Below are positions 1-10,627 of a stretch of 64,000 bases of DNA, in pieces. The DNA comes from Phialophora verrucosa (Eukaryota > Ascomycota > Eurotiomycetes > Chaetothyriales > Herpotrichiellaceae). The stretch spans positions 2,381,036 through 2,445,035 of the forward strand of contig MSED01000005.1 of assembly GCA_002099365.1 (NCBI GenBank), given 5' to 3'. The position numbers were made by a program, and so were the translations under genes. A model generated the notes under the pieces. It made no database searches. It saw nothing but the letters and a program-made list of their open reading frames with translations, and was not told the DNA's origin. Position 1 is the first letter of the stretch; every line of letters starts with the position of its first letter.

Positions 1-1956
1 CTTGAGATCGCCGACCGCCCCTCAGATCAACGCAACCCGAGTCTGCATGCCGACGATGACCCAGTCTGCTATGCACGATGGGTAGTGGACGGACAGGAAG
101 ACCTTGGGCCCGATCCCGACCGGCCCGGAGAACACATATTCAAGCCAAAGACCAGACGGCTGCTGATTTACAGTGACCCCCAAACGTTCAAGGATGGCTA
201 TATCGTCCTTCTGGCGGACGACGCCCCCACTCGAGATTTCCTAGGACGCAGAATCACCTCCCCCGACCTACTGGATCCTCAGCAGCTGCGGCAATGGCTA
301 CACGACTGTGAGACAACACATGGAATGGAGTGTGAAGAGTCATTAGTACATCCCGACTTGCTGGGCGAGCCGAAGGAAGTCTTCCGCGCCGTTGATGTCG
401 ACAACATGTGTATTGTCGAAACGCCTATAACAGCAAGATACGTTGCATTGAGTTATCTATGGGGAAAGAACTTCAACCAGCTGTTTACAACATCCAAGAA
501 TCTCGCGAAACTGTCACAACCGGGCGCACTGGAGAAGGAGAAGCTCCCTCGGACGATCAAGGACACCATCAAGCTGACGAAAATGCTGGGCGAGAAGTAC
601 CTGTGGACGGATAGCCTTGCGCTGTTGCATGACGATGGCTTCCAGTACCATGATGACTGGGTCTATGCCCGGGCTGCTCTCACCGTTGTGGCTGGGTCGG
701 GAAAGGATGCGAACGCAGGCCTGCCTGGCGTAAGGAAAGAGTCCCGCACATTTCACCAAGAAATCGAGCAAGTGAAACCTGGTCTACGGCTTATGGTATC
801 GCATCTTGCTGAAGGTATGTGTTCATGTGGGAAAACCAAGCTACCCTCGCTAACGGCTTTAGATTACATTTCGACATCGCAATGGGATTCGCGGGCGTGG
901 ACTTTCCAGGAACGAATGCTGTCACGACGAGTTCTGCTTTTTGTGAATGGACGAATATACTATCAATGTCGACGGACGACGTACTGCGAAGACATCGAGA
1001 TCCCGCCTGTCAACGGTTGGTCGCTGGATTCAATCGACATGCCGACCCGGATCTTCCGTGAGAAGCCTTTTGTGCAGTTCACTTCGGCCGTCGAACTATA
1101 CACCCGACGGGAGTTGACGAATGCCAACGACATCTTGAATGCATTTGAAGGAATGCAGTTGGTGTTGGAGAAGCGGATAGGCGATCGAGTCTACTATGGG
1201 GCATTGGAGACAATGATGGACCCGTCACTACTCTGGGAGTCAACGAAGAGGTTACACCGTCGACCCGGATTCCCCAGCTGGTCATGGTCCGGCTGGATCG
1301 GAGAAATCCAATGGAAGTACACCGAGGTGGCCCGCTCGTGGATCGAATGGCACGCAGACCAGGCAAGTGGCATCCATTCATTCCCCAAACAAGCCTACGA
1401 ACGGATCGCGCCGCCAATACCACGACCTGGAAGCCCTGAACCGGTGTCCAGCCACGTCCTCGGCACGTCGCTTCCTTTATTACACTTCCGGACGGTGATG
1501 GTGCAGTTCAGACTCATCGCCCCTTCACTCATCCACAAATCCGTCATATCGCCCTTGAGGAAGAGACTCACGGGGCCAAGTGCCTTGTCGACAGTCCGCC
1601 CGGCACCAGCTGACCCAGGCCTGATCCGGGCAGGCATTGCAGACCGCAAGGGCCTATGGTGCGGCACCATTGACCTGGACGTCTCATGGATGCCTCGTGT
1701 GGGTCAACCTCTCGACTTCCTGGTCATGTCGCGAGTCAGTAGATTCACAGAAGATGAGCTTGCAATTTGGGAAGGGACACTGCCCGATGACGTTGAGGAA
1801 GTCCTGACGAAGAGAGATTACGGCGTTTATAATGTCCTGTTGGTCTCTCAGAAAGATGGGGTTTACTACCGTGAAGGTTTGGGCCGGATTTTGACGGATT
1901 GTCTGGATAGAGCGCCGGAGCCGGGGCCTGTATGGAGGGATATAGTACTGGGTTGA
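1..1956 (+). CDS. HET-domain (heterokaryon incompatibility) protein, 5' end outside window
   Basis: The frame is open from base 1 and has no ATG before about position 322, so the gene begins upstream of the window. The HET-domain start motif YVALSYLWG lies near 436-462, followed by a region matching KYLWTDSLALL and later RAWTFQERMLSRR (about 895-933), the usual order of HET blocks. An in-frame 48-nt intron is likely at 815-862 (donor GTATGT, branch-like GCTAAC, acceptor TTTAG); removing it joins LAE to DYISTSQWDSRAW, which is the normal HET spacing. HET proteins trigger cell death when genetically unlike hyphae fuse, or act as effectors of fungal immune receptors; which role applies here cannot be told. 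The C-terminal part beyond about 1300 has no domain I recognise. The stop is TGA at 1954-1956. Confidence 0.85.
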   Translation, partial: LEIADRPSDQRNPSLHADDDPVCYARWVVDGQEDLGPDPDRPGEHIFKPKTRRLLIYSDPQTFKDGYIVLLADDAPTRDFLGRRITSPDLLDPQQLRQWLHDCETTHGMECEESLVHPDLLGEPKEVFRAVDVDNMCIVETPITARYVALSYLWGKNFNQLFTTSKNLAKLSQPGALEKEKLPRTIKDTIKLTKMLGEKYLWTDSLALLHDDGFQYHDDWVYARAALTVVAGSGKDANAGLPGVRKESRTFHQEIEQVKPGLRLMVSHLAEGMCSCGKTKLPSLTALDYISTSQWDSRAWTFQERMLSRRVLLFVNGRIYYQCRRTTYCEDIEIPPVNGWSLDSIDMPTRIFREKPFVQFTSAVELYTRRELTNANDILNAFEGMQLVLEKRIGDRVYYGALETMMDPSLLWESTKRLHRRPGFPSWSWSGWIGEIQWKYTEVARSWIEWHADQASGIHSFPKQAYERIAPPIPRPGSPEPVSSHVLGTSLPLLHFRTVMVQFRLIAPSLIHKSVISPLRKRLTGPSALSTVRPAPADPGLIRAGIADRKGLWCGTIDLDVSWMPRVGQPLDFLVMSRVSRFTEDELAIWEGTLPDDVEEVLTKRDYGVYNVLLVSQKDGVYYREGLGRILTDCLDRAPEPGPVWRDIVLG

Positions 1957-2227
1957 GGTATAGAGATCAGATTTCAGGTATCAGAGATTACATAGCAGGT
2001 CCTTGGACACGATCACAATCACGATCACAACTACGACAGGGGACATCTCGCAGGTCAGAGGATCAGCGTGCGCGGATGGGAGATTTGGGAATCCCCAGAA
2101 ACATAACAATGAAAGCATTGAATGAATCTGACACGTGACACTTCATGGAGCCTTGTTTTCCTATCTCCCTCAATTTCCAACTTACGACTTCGAGCCGTCA
2201 ATCTCCAAGCCCAACTTGACATTTACT

Positions 2228-4192
2228 CTACAGACGACTCTTCACCCGCTCGCCGCCGCCGTCGCTGCCGTCCCCCGCGTCATGCGTACCCGTACCCGTA
2301 ATCCTGGCACACAGCTCCTTCAGCTCCCCCAACCACTGTCCCCCCTTCTGCTCGTAGATCCCGGCGGGCGTAGTCACGTACTTGTGACACAGATGCGCGG
2401 CGGCGGCCGTGGCGACGGCGTGCTGCGCCCCATTGCCCATGAATTTCATGTTGCTGACGGCGACGTGCGTGGCGCTGACGTGTTTGCCGGCCATGAGCAG
2501 GTTGGCGACGTTGGCGGAGTACAGGCACCGGAGGGGGACGGCGTAGGGGCGGCGGTCCCGCTCGTCCCATTCCCAGTAGTGCAGGCGGAAGTCGTACCCT
2601 TGGCGTGACTTTGCGTCGGACTTGGAGCTGGGGTTCTTGTCCAGCATTGGCTTCTCGTTCGGATAATGCAGACAAAAGGCCCCGTCGTTGAAGACCACGC
2701 CGTCGCGAAAGGCCCTGTGGCTTCGGATGTCCACTTCGCTGAGGACGTACGCGCCCTTGTACCGTCGGAACTCGCCCGTCGCGGGCACAAAGGCGACCCA
2801 GTCGAGGGCGAGGTTGGCGTAGTTGTCTGGCTCGAGGGTCTTGACATTGGAGAAGGTCCCGTAGATCGCGCGCAGGAGGTGGTCCCGGATATGTTCGCCG
2901 GCGGTGTATGGGTCGAGATAGTTCCCGTATTCCCAGAAATGCGTGAGCGGGCCTTTCATCCTGCGGGGGATGGAGTCGCGGCCCTTGGAGGCGGTGGGGA
3001 TGACGACGTGCGGCCCTTCGCCGTTTTCGAGGCCCGGTCGTGTGAGCTGCCCGCGGAGGTCGGAGAAGTCCTTTGCGACATCTGTCGCCCAGGGGACCGG
3101 CGGGAAGGGAGACGGAGAGGAATCCATGCGCGTGCGGAAGAAGACCGTGTTGCCGTGGTGCGTGGTGTCGCGGGCTGGCGGGGCCAGGCTCTCATTGTAC
3201 TCGGCGCGGGACTCCTGTCCGAAGAGCGTTTCGGCGTGGGCGAACAGACCGAGGATGGCGCGGCCGGAGCAGTCGATGAAGATGGGGGCATGGAGGCGGA
3301 TTTCACGACCTGTACGCGCGTGTCGCGCATCGACGGACGTGATTGTGAATGCTGGGACGCCGCTGGTGGTTGTCGTGGTCGTGGTCGTGGCGGCGTTATA
3401 TACCGTATATTCCATGAAGAGAGTGGCTTTAGGTTCCGCGTCGAGGAGTGCTTTTGCCTTGATGTCACCGTTGGGATGGCGGGCCGAGAGCTCGTCGACG
3501 AGTGGGCCCGTCACGCCGCGTGGGCGGAGGCCGACTTCCACGCTTGCATTCCCGCCTAGGTAGGGGCGGTTATGGACGAGGGCCACTCGCTCGCCCAGTC
3601 GCGCGGCTGTCAGGGCTGCGGCTGCGCCGACAACCCCGCCCCCGACGACCACGACGTCGAAAGTCCCGCCGTCGACGGGCTGGTCCGGGAGACCGCGAAG
3701 CTTCCGCCGCCAGGCGCGCGCTTGCTCATCCACACCGTTCGGTGGCGGTAGGTTATCCTCCTTGGTGAAGAAAATGGCGTCACACCGGCCGCAAAAGCCC
3801 GTCAAGTCATGCAGTGTGAGGGTGGTCTTGCCGGCGCGCAACCTGACCTTGCCGCCGAACTCCCAGGTCCAGTCTTTGTCGTTGGCGCCGAACTCGGTTG
3901 AGAGTGTGGCCCCGTTGATGACTAGGTTGAACTTGCCGGGATGGTGGCCGGGAACCCAGTCTTTGGCACGGACCCAGACGTTGTATTCGCCCTCCTCGCC
4001 CTTGGGGACCGTCATGACCGTCTTCGCATCAGCGACTGGCTTCCCATTGCCGTGGGCGAGCAAGTACGGCGAGCCCATCTCGAGCTCGTACTGCGAGTCA
4101 AGGACCCAACCGCCATAGTGAGTGAATGCTTCGGCCTCGACTAGGATCCCTGAACCTGGGTACGGTGCTGTTGCTGTTCCCATCGCTGTCAT
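2228..4192 (-). CDS. FAD-dependent oxidoreductase (FAD_oxidored family) with N-terminal carbohydrate-binding-like domain
   Basis: A single intronless frame of 654 residues. Residues about 17-150 look like a beta-sandwich of the CBM6/galactose-binding type (EAEAF..YGGW opening, WVRAKDW, a Trp-rich end). A Rossmann FAD site follows: FDVVVVGGGVVGAAAAL at about 178-194, then RPYLGGNASVEVG, which is characteristic of the FAD_oxidored (PF12831) family often annotated as xanthan-lyase-like. The C-terminal block AGKHVSATHVAVSNMKFMG also fits that family. There is a run of eight Thr near residue 275. The substrate is unknown; bacterial relatives sit in polysaccharide-use loci, so a sugar-related oxidation is a guess. 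No signal peptide is evident, so it is probably intracellular. The domain pairing and lack of introns resemble bacterial proteins more than typical fungal flavoenzymes. Confidence 0.8.
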   Translation of the reverse strand: MTAMGTATAPYPGSGILVEAEAFTHYGGWVLDSQYELEMGSPYLLAHGNGKPVADAKTVMTVPKGEEGEYNVWVRAKDWVPGHHPGKFNLVINGATLSTEFGANDKDWTWEFGGKVRLRAGKTTLTLHDLTGFCGRCDAIFFTKEDNLPPPNGVDEQARAWRRKLRGLPDQPVDGGTFDVVVVGGGVVGAAAALTAARLGERVALVHNRPYLGGNASVEVGLRPRGVTGPLVDELSARHPNGDIKAKALLDAEPKATLFMEYTVYNAATTTTTTTTSGVPAFTITSVDARHARTGREIRLHAPIFIDCSGRAILGLFAHAETLFGQESRAEYNESLAPPARDTTHHGNTVFFRTRMDSSPSPFPPVPWATDVAKDFSDLRGQLTRPGLENGEGPHVVIPTASKGRDSIPRRMKGPLTHFWEYGNYLDPYTAGEHIRDHLLRAIYGTFSNVKTLEPDNYANLALDWVAFVPATGEFRRYKGAYVLSEVDIRSHRAFRDGVVFNDGAFCLHYPNEKPMLDKNPSSKSDAKSRQGYDFRLHYWEWDERDRRPYAVPLRCLYSANVANLLMAGKHVSATHVAVSNMKFMGNGAQHAVATAAAAHLCHKYVTTPAGIYEQKGGQWLGELKELCARITGTGTHDAGDGSDGGGERVKSRL

Positions 4193-4869
4193 GGTGGGAT
4201 ATTTCTCGCCGTTAATGCGAATCGCCAGAGGCGCTTACTAGAGCAGTGTCGCGTCATGCTTGTGGAAGGAGGAAGAGCATAAAGCTATAGGTATACCCCG
4301 TGATCAGCCGCGGACATGTTTCGGCGCTGAATGATGAGAAAAAGCATAGGATACTGGCGGAAGGAGGATGTTTAGTGAACAGACACGACACAGAGGCGTG
4401 AGAGGGACAAATGGTACGGCGGAGTATTTAGACCGACCTTACATGGTAGAGTGCTCCTCCATAGAGGGGTCTTCGGCTTTGTGGGATTTTCCGAACGCCG
4501 GAGTTACAGGGCTGCTCGTACTCGTATTTCATGCTCCTCAGTTGGTAGCAATTGCAACCTTTAACTTTCCCAGGCATTTGGCCGGGGCCAAGGTGTCCGC
4601 CGTGCATGCTGATCGCTCGAAGTTATCTTGGACGACGTTCTTGCGCCGCTGTTGCTCCTCTTCTCATCACCGTCAGTGGCATTTTGCAAGTGCGCGACTG
4701 GGGAAGATGAGGCCTTCACGGCCTGCTGGTTGAGAGAATTGGCACCAATACCTCAGCGGTCCTTTGAGCGCATCTAGGAGAATGCAACTCCAGCTCGCTC
4801 AGCTCTAGCGAGCGTCGAAACGTCTAGCAGCTATAACGGACTCAAATCCCCTCTTGGATCTTCAGAATC
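4193..4869. other. Divergent intergenic region
   Basis: Shared upstream region of the FAD oxidoreductase (leftward) and the membrane protein (rightward). I see no gene and no clear regulatory motif. The open frames here lack any domain. Confidence 0.5.
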
Positions 4870-6132
4870 ATGTCAAGCAACAACTTGACGCCCTTCAGCA
4901 ACCCGAGTGGACCTCCTGTCACGCATGTCAACTGCGTGTATGCGGTCTCCGGTACCTACGGCCTTCTTCCGCGGATTCTATACTACGTGACTCTTATCTT
5001 CGCCATCTTTGGCCGCCGCTCAGAATGGCTCGTCATTGGCGCCCTGGTCAGCGCACTCACCTATGCCGGAACGGCAGCGATTCACATGATGGCTCTTGTG
5101 ACGTCCAAAGTTGAAGTCTTCGATCTCGACATTATGGCCGCTTGGGCGGTCCTCTCCACCGGCGCTCTGGCCTATATCGGAATCATCCATTGGAGTTCGA
5201 CTTTGAGAGAATCACGGGCGAGGATCGTGATGATCTGCTGGGGTGTCCTGGTTGGCATTGGTTTGGTATTTGGAAGGGCCGAGTTGTTCGACACGGAATT
5301 GTCGATACCCGAGCCCGCGTGTTACTCCTCAAGCGGGATGTTGTTAGAGTCTCGGATGCAGCTGATCGACCCAGGATTCAACTGCACATACAAGTGTTTT
5401 AACGCGACGAAGCCGATGAGACAAAATTCTGAGATTCTGGCTATTCCCCAACGCGTCCTGGACAACTCACGATATAAGACGCTCACCTATATTCTGGTGG
5501 GGCCCATTCAGTTTGCTGCGTACGCGGCGATGAGCATCGATGCCCAGGAACACACACCTTCACAGGCGTGTGTGAAAATCGTCATGAGTTACATGATCCA
5601 TCCCGGCCATCGAGAAGAATTCACAAAGACGGTCTACAAGGCGAGCATGGAGAAGTGGTATGGCGGGTATTTCGCGTTGTTAGGGTACGTGCGGCGGTCG
5701 CGGTGGACCTACAAAAAATGGCTATTTTGCTGGTTGTTCCTGCCCTGGTTGTTCATGGGATTGGCCATTGATATTCTGTGTTTGCCGTTGATGGTGATTA
5801 ATATTGTCTTCAATGAGGTTACGCTGCTGGAGGGCGCATATCCGACCAACGAGGCGAATATTGCCATCGGGCAGTGGGGTCCAATCGTGAATTCGATGTT
5901 GGTGCTCATCGCAGCTTTGATCAACAAGGGATTGGAAGTCTGGGAAAGGAGGAAGAAGGCGAAGAAGCTCGACAGTATCATCGAGCAGATTGTGGTGGCA
6001 GATACGGACGTTGAAGCAGGGATTTTGAAGGACGATGGGGACAGCGGTCAGGAGGTTGGCGTGGTGAAACCCAAGTTGGCGCATGTTCAGACTCTACAGG
6101 ATATGGAGGATCTGGCGAGACGGCCGAAGTGA
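4870..6132 (+). CDS. Multi-pass membrane protein of unknown function
   Basis: Uninterrupted 420-residue frame starting ATGTCAAGC. Hydrophobic stretches at about residues 33-50, 53-78, 90-112, 120-140, 200-220, 285-320 and 335-355 suggest seven or so membrane spans. A loop between the fourth and fifth spans carries several Cys (ACYSSS, FNCTYKCFN) and N-glycosylation sequons, so it is probably lumenal or extracellular and disulfide-linked. The tail after about residue 360 is charged, with KKAKK, and likely cytosolic. It looks like an ascomycete-specific integral membrane family that I cannot name; it is not an MFS, ABC or GPCR by motif. No introns are needed to keep the frame. Confidence 0.75.
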   Translation: MSSNNLTPFSNPSGPPVTHVNCVYAVSGTYGLLPRILYYVTLIFAIFGRRSEWLVIGALVSALTYAGTAAIHMMALVTSKVEVFDLDIMAAWAVLSTGALAYIGIIHWSSTLRESRARIVMICWGVLVGIGLVFGRAELFDTELSIPEPACYSSSGMLLESRMQLIDPGFNCTYKCFNATKPMRQNSEILAIPQRVLDNSRYKTLTYILVGPIQFAAYAAMSIDAQEHTPSQACVKIVMSYMIHPGHREEFTKTVYKASMEKWYGGYFALLGYVRRSRWTYKKWLFCWLFLPWLFMGLAIDILCLPLMVINIVFNEVTLLEGAYPTNEANIAIGQWGPIVNSMLVLIAALINKGLEVWERRKKAKKLDSIIEQIVVADTDVEAGILKDDGDSGQEVGVVKPKLAHVQTLQDMEDLARRPK

Positions 6133-6523
6133 TTGTGATTGTCGGCTTCTCGCGGCCCAAATCAGGCCTTTGCTGGGAGTGTCTTTTTCGATAATAGCCG
6201 AACGTAACGTACAGCTGCCTCAGCATCTAACTGGCGGTTGAGCTAGATCAATCCGGCCCATTTACAATCATGGAATTATGACTCGAACGGGAAGTAGGCC
6301 ACAAGAAGGGCAGGTTGTACATCCTAAACTGCTCGGCAGGGTCCCCTCGACCTGCATGTTCAGTCTCCTCGCTCTCCGATTTGTCAAATGTACCGTCGCT
6401 CATTGCCACGTTTCCTTACCTTGGTGCACGTCTACAACGGAACACCTGTCCTCACTCATCGACACGTCCGACTGTTCTTAAAGCTCTCATAATGCCTGTT
6501 GCCACATTCCACTCATCACCAAA
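6133..6523. other. Intergenic region
   Basis: Between two rightward genes; no recognisable feature apart from the presumed promoter of the downstream gene. Confidence 0.4.
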
Positions 6524-7168
6524 ATGGCATCCATGGCCACATCCAGTCCGGAGGCTATCCATGCCAACCTGAAACAACTCTACCACACCTACCGCCACAC
6601 CGTGGATATACCTTCCAAAGCCAGCTTCTTTAGCCCAACGTGCATGCAAGTATGCCGCACCATGCCCAGCTATGCCGCAGTCAAGCGAGATACTATTGTG
6701 CAGTACCTCCTAGAAGCCGCTGGGTTCCAGGACGTTGAAAGCTATGAGCGGGCGCAATCAGCTCCTCCTGCAACAGAGTCTACGACATCTGCAGCGCCAG
6801 GCGACAAAGGAAAGGATTCAGCTCCCGGCAAGGTCAAGGGGCTCACGGGGAAGAGCTACTACAGCATCCGCCCGCTCAAGCCTGCCGAAGAGTCAGAGAT
6901 TCTTGCCGAGAATGTCGTCGCGCCACTGGGCACGACGCCGTCGCAGCTCGACGAGCTGAGACGGACCGAGAACTGGATCGGCATGAGAGTGGATCTCTGG
7001 GAGGACAACGACGATGGCGATGGCCCGGGCCGATTGATCAAGGTCAAGTATTGGTGGCGGGAGGAGGACGTGGACGGAGAAAAGAAGTGGCTGCAGTGTC
7101 TGCACGATATTATGAGTATTGGTGAGACGGACGGGAGTGAGGGTAAGGAAGCGGAAGTCCTGGAATAA
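6524..7168 (+). CDS. Hypothetical protein, possibly NTF2-like/SnoaL-like fold
   Basis: 214-residue intronless frame starting ATGGCATCC. The N-terminal half (LKQLYHTYRHTV, FFSPTCMQVCRTMPSYAAV, IVQYLLEAAGF) and the C-terminal strand-like segments (IGMRVDLWEDN, LIKVKYWWR, WLQCLHDIMSIG) have the length and helix-then-sheet pattern of NTF2-like proteins, interrupted by a low-complexity linker of about residues 80-110 rich in Ala, Pro, Ser and Lys. No catalytic residues can be assigned. Another in-frame Met four residues later could serve as the start. Fold assignment is inference from pattern only. Confidence 0.55.
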   Translation: MASMATSSPEAIHANLKQLYHTYRHTVDIPSKASFFSPTCMQVCRTMPSYAAVKRDTIVQYLLEAAGFQDVESYERAQSAPPATESTTSAAPGDKGKDSAPGKVKGLTGKSYYSIRPLKPAEESEILAENVVAPLGTTPSQLDELRRTENWIGMRVDLWEDNDDGDGPGRLIKVKYWWREEDVDGEKKWLQCLHDIMSIGETDGSEGKEAEVLE

Positions 7169-7766
7169 GATGGCTGCAGATATGTATCAGGGTCATTTCC
7201 GCTTTGCTCTGAACACGTCTAGCTTCAGCGAGCTTGCTTCCGCTTCACTATGTCCTGGAAATTATGTCGGAGAGCTTAACCGCTGCATCATCTCTCAACC
7301 AGCCGCAAAGGTTCGCATATCCTTCGGTGGGCGGCTACAACGTAGAGTCAGGGGAGGGTTCCGTTGAGTACTGAGCGGATGTTGCTTCGGTATGTGAGGT
7401 GCAATAGCCGCTGGAGAAGTCGACGAGGCTGAAAAAAGGTGGCGGGCCGACTTCGGCGGGGTTTCTCCTGTCCTTAGGCCTTGGGGCTTCCCTAGGCTTA
7501 TGCAGGGACAAAGCTCCCTTAGCTATCGGCACGGAGTTCATGCACGGTCGGTGCTTGATCGGGTGGCGGCAAAATTTCTATGGCTGCGAAGGGGGGGTGC
7601 AGTCTACTCGTATTCACAAATCGCAATTCCAACATTTCAAACACCAACACATAGTGACCCCCGCTGTGCCCAAGAGGTGACTCATTTTCGAGTACATAAT
7701 CACCTCTCCTTCTACTCCTCGCTTCAAGTGCCCGCCATCCTCGCCCCTCTCCAAAGATAATTCAAC
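7169..7766. other. Tryptophan synthase upstream region
   Basis: Holds the promoter and leader of the tryptophan synthase gene, including the TGACTCA site listed separately. No other gene is seen. Confidence 0.6.
7678..7684 (+). promoter_or_regulatory. TGACTCA, Cpc1/Gcn4-type amino-acid-control element
   Basis: Perfect match to the palindromic consensus bound by Gcn4 (yeast), CPC1 (Neurospora) and CpcA (Aspergillus), placed 83 bp before the tryptophan synthase start codon. Cross-pathway control of trp genes by this factor is well established in ascomycetes, so the site very probably raises transcription under amino-acid starvation. Confidence 0.75.
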
Positions 7767-10042
7767 ATGGCGGCTGCAATCAAACAAACATTCGCCCAGT
7801 GCAAGCAAGAGGGCCGGACTGCCCTGGTAGGGTACTTCACGTCGGGGTACCCTACCGCTGAAGAAACACCTGATATCATGCTGGGTTTGCAAGCAGGCGG
7901 CGTCGGTAAGGATGCCTCTTCCACAGTGACCACACCGGAAACAGCGCTGACTTGCCCCCAGATATCATCGAGCTAGGGCTCCCGTTCACTGACCCTATCG
8001 CTGATGGGCCCACCATCCAGAAGTCGAATACTGTGGCGCTTGCCAATGGCATCACCGTCTCCAAGTCCCTAGAGTTTGTTCGCGATGCTCGAAAGAGGGG
8101 TCTGAAAATTCCGGTCCTGTTCATGGGATACTACAACCCCCTGCTCCGCTACGGCGAAGATCGCATGCTCAAGGATTGCAAAGAGGCGGGCGTTAATGGG
8201 TTCATAATGGTCGACCTACCGCCTGAGGAGGCAGTTAGGTTTAGGAACAATTGCACGAAGCAGGGCCTGTCCTACGTGCCGCTGATTGCGCCTGCCACGT
8301 CAGAGAAGAGGATGAAGCTGCTGTGCTCAATCGCCGACTCATTCATCTACGTGGTATCGAGAATGGGCGTCACGGGCGCAACGGGCACCCTCAACACCAA
8401 GCTTCCAGAGCTGCTTGCGAGAGTCCACCAATACTCGGGCGGAGTTCCTGCGGCCGTCGGCTTCGGCGTGAGCACCAGAGAACATTTTTTGAGCGTGTCA
8501 CAGATCGCTGAAGGCGTGGTGATCGGCAGCCAGATCGTCACGACTCTGGGCAACGCAAAAGAGGGAGAGCGGGCGAAGGCTGTACAAGACTACTGCTCGG
8601 AAATCACGGGCAGGAAAGTGGGCGAGTTCAACAACACCAACGGCCTGACGAGAGAGGTCGGCATCGTCGAAACAATGAACTCCGCGAAGGAGCCTAATGC
8701 ATCAACGACCGGCATCAACGGCCATCAAGTCCAAGTCGACAAGGTGATTACTGATGCAGATGTCCCCTCAGAGCCAGGCCTTGCAGATCAGCTCGATGCC
8801 CTCAACTCAGCCACCAATGGCACGAGTCCCAATCCAGAGGCTATTCCTGCCCAGTTTGGCCAATTTGGCGGCCAATATGTTCCTGAATCACTCATGGACT
8901 GCTTAGCCGAGCTTGAAGAGGGCTTCAACTCGGCCAAGAATGATCCCGAATTCTGGAAAGAGTACCGATCACACTACCCGTACATGGGTCGGCCTTCGTC
9001 ATTGCACTTGGCCGAACGACTGACCGAAAAGGTCGGGGGTGCTCAGATTTATCTAAAACGAGAGGATCTGAACCATACGGGAAGCCACAAGATCAACAAC
9101 GCTCTGGGTCAGATCTTGATCGCCAAGCGACTGGGCAAGACACGAATTATTGCCGAGACTGGAGCAGGCCAGCACGGTGTTGCGACTGCGACTGTTTGTG
9201 CAAAGTTCGGCCTGGAATGTGTAGTGTACATGGGAGCTGAAGATGTGCGACGGCAAGCATTGAACGTCTTCCGCATGAAACTTCTCGGCGCAAAGGTGGT
9301 GGCGGTCGAGGCTGGATCGCGCACGCTTCGAGATGCTGTCAACGAAGCACTCCGAGCCTGGGTCGTGGATCTCGACACGACCCACTACATTATCGGTTCT
9401 GCCATTGGACCTCATCCTTTCCCCACCATCGTGCGCACCTTTCAGAGCGTTATTGGTCAGGAGACAAAGGAGGGAATGAAAGAACTCACGGGCAGATTGC
9501 CAGACGCGGTGATTGCTTGTGTTGGTGGTGGCAGTAATGCGGTGGGCATGTTTTTCCCGTTCAGCTCGGATCCGTCCGTCAAATTGATCGGTGTGGAAGC
9601 AGCCGGGGAAGGTGTTGACACCGGCCGGCACTCTGCCACTCTCTCTGGCGGCTCAATAGGTGTCTTGCACGGTGTGAGAACCTATGTCCTGCAAAATGAG
9701 CACGGGCAGATTAGCGATACCCACTCTATCTCCGCTGGTCTGGATTATCCGGGCGTTGGGCCAGAGCTGTCGAATTGGAAGGACAGCTCAAGAGCCATGT
9801 TCATCAGCGCCACGGATTCGGAAGCAATGATTGGATTCAGGACCCTCAGCGAGGCAGAAGGCATCATTCCGGCTCTGGAGTCCAGTCACGCCATCTGGGG
9901 AGCCATGCAGGTCGCAAAGGACATGCAGAAGGATCAAACGCTGGTGATATGTTTGAGCGGACGTGGTGATAAGGACGTCCAGAGCGTTGCGGATGAGCTG
10001 CCCAGGCTAGGACCAGCCATTGGCTGGGATTTGAGGTTCTGA
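7767..10042 (+). CDS. TRP5: Bifunctional tryptophan synthase (alpha-beta fusion)
   Basis: Catalyses the last two steps of tryptophan synthesis: indole-glycerol phosphate to indole (alpha part), then indole plus serine to tryptophan (beta part, PLP-dependent). Exons are 7767-7905 and 7962-10042; the 56-nt intron (GTAAGG...CCCCAG) splits codon 47 and joins to DIIELGLPFTDPIADGP, giving 739 residues against about 707 in yeast Trp5. The alpha catalytic acids are E50 and D61. The beta half has HTGSHKINNALGQ with the PLP lysine at K423, the phosphate loop GGGSNAVGMF, and SGRGDKD near the end. A linker of about 70 residues separates the halves. Cytosolic. Orthologues are called trp-3 in Neurospora and trpB in Aspergillus. 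Expression is probably under cross-pathway control via the upstream TGACTCA. Confidence 0.97.
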
Positions 10043-10627
10043 TTGCGGTTTGCCTACTGGGAACGTGACCGGAGATGGCGCCTGGAGTAGGTATACATGT
10101 GATAGTACATTGAATGGGTCGACCAGGCCTGCCATGACATTTCCACAACATATTTGCTTCCTCGAAATATGTAGATGCAATGCGTGAAATGCGGGCTTTA
10201 AGGTGATGTCACCCGCCAAGGCGTATACGCGCCTTGCGTACACTCGGTGTTGTCCACTTCAGTTCTTAACCCACTCTGACAAACCCCGACCCTGATCTAC
10301 ATAGATACACTTGGAGACAAGCATCAAAGCTGCTCGTGGCACAGGAAAAGCAAAGCAACGTACAGAAGATCTGTCCTAGCACATGCCGAGTACGGTAATA
10401 TGATCCCGGAATCGACACGACGTGCCGTCAAGAATCCTGTATAAAGAGGAAGTGGTCAATCAACTCAATTTTGTTTCTCCCTTTCGTGTGTCCGATATCG
10501 TCTAAAGCCGTTATATTCGGGCCCGTGCGTCTATACGCAAGTCACATAGAGCTAGCGAGGCGCGCGTGTGGGTGCGTCGCCAGGTCAGCGACGTGAATCA
10601 ACGCGGACTAGGAAGTCCTCTTCGACC
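10043..10627. other. Intergenic region
   Basis: Terminator side of tryptophan synthase and promoter of the alpha/beta hydrolase. A TATAAA lies at 10440-10445, 183 bp before the hydrolase ATG, and may be a TATA box. Nothing else is recognised. Confidence 0.45.

Noticed and set aside
2666..3559. 297-residue forward open frame opposite the FAD oxidoreductase
   Set aside because: Antisense to conserved FAD_oxidored sequence; low-complexity Gly/Val/Asp composition typical of a shadow frame.
9053..9631. 192-residue reverse open frame inside tryptophan synthase
   Set aside because: It lies wholly antisense to the conserved beta-domain coding sequence, has no domain of its own, and fits GC-rich shadow-frame behaviour.
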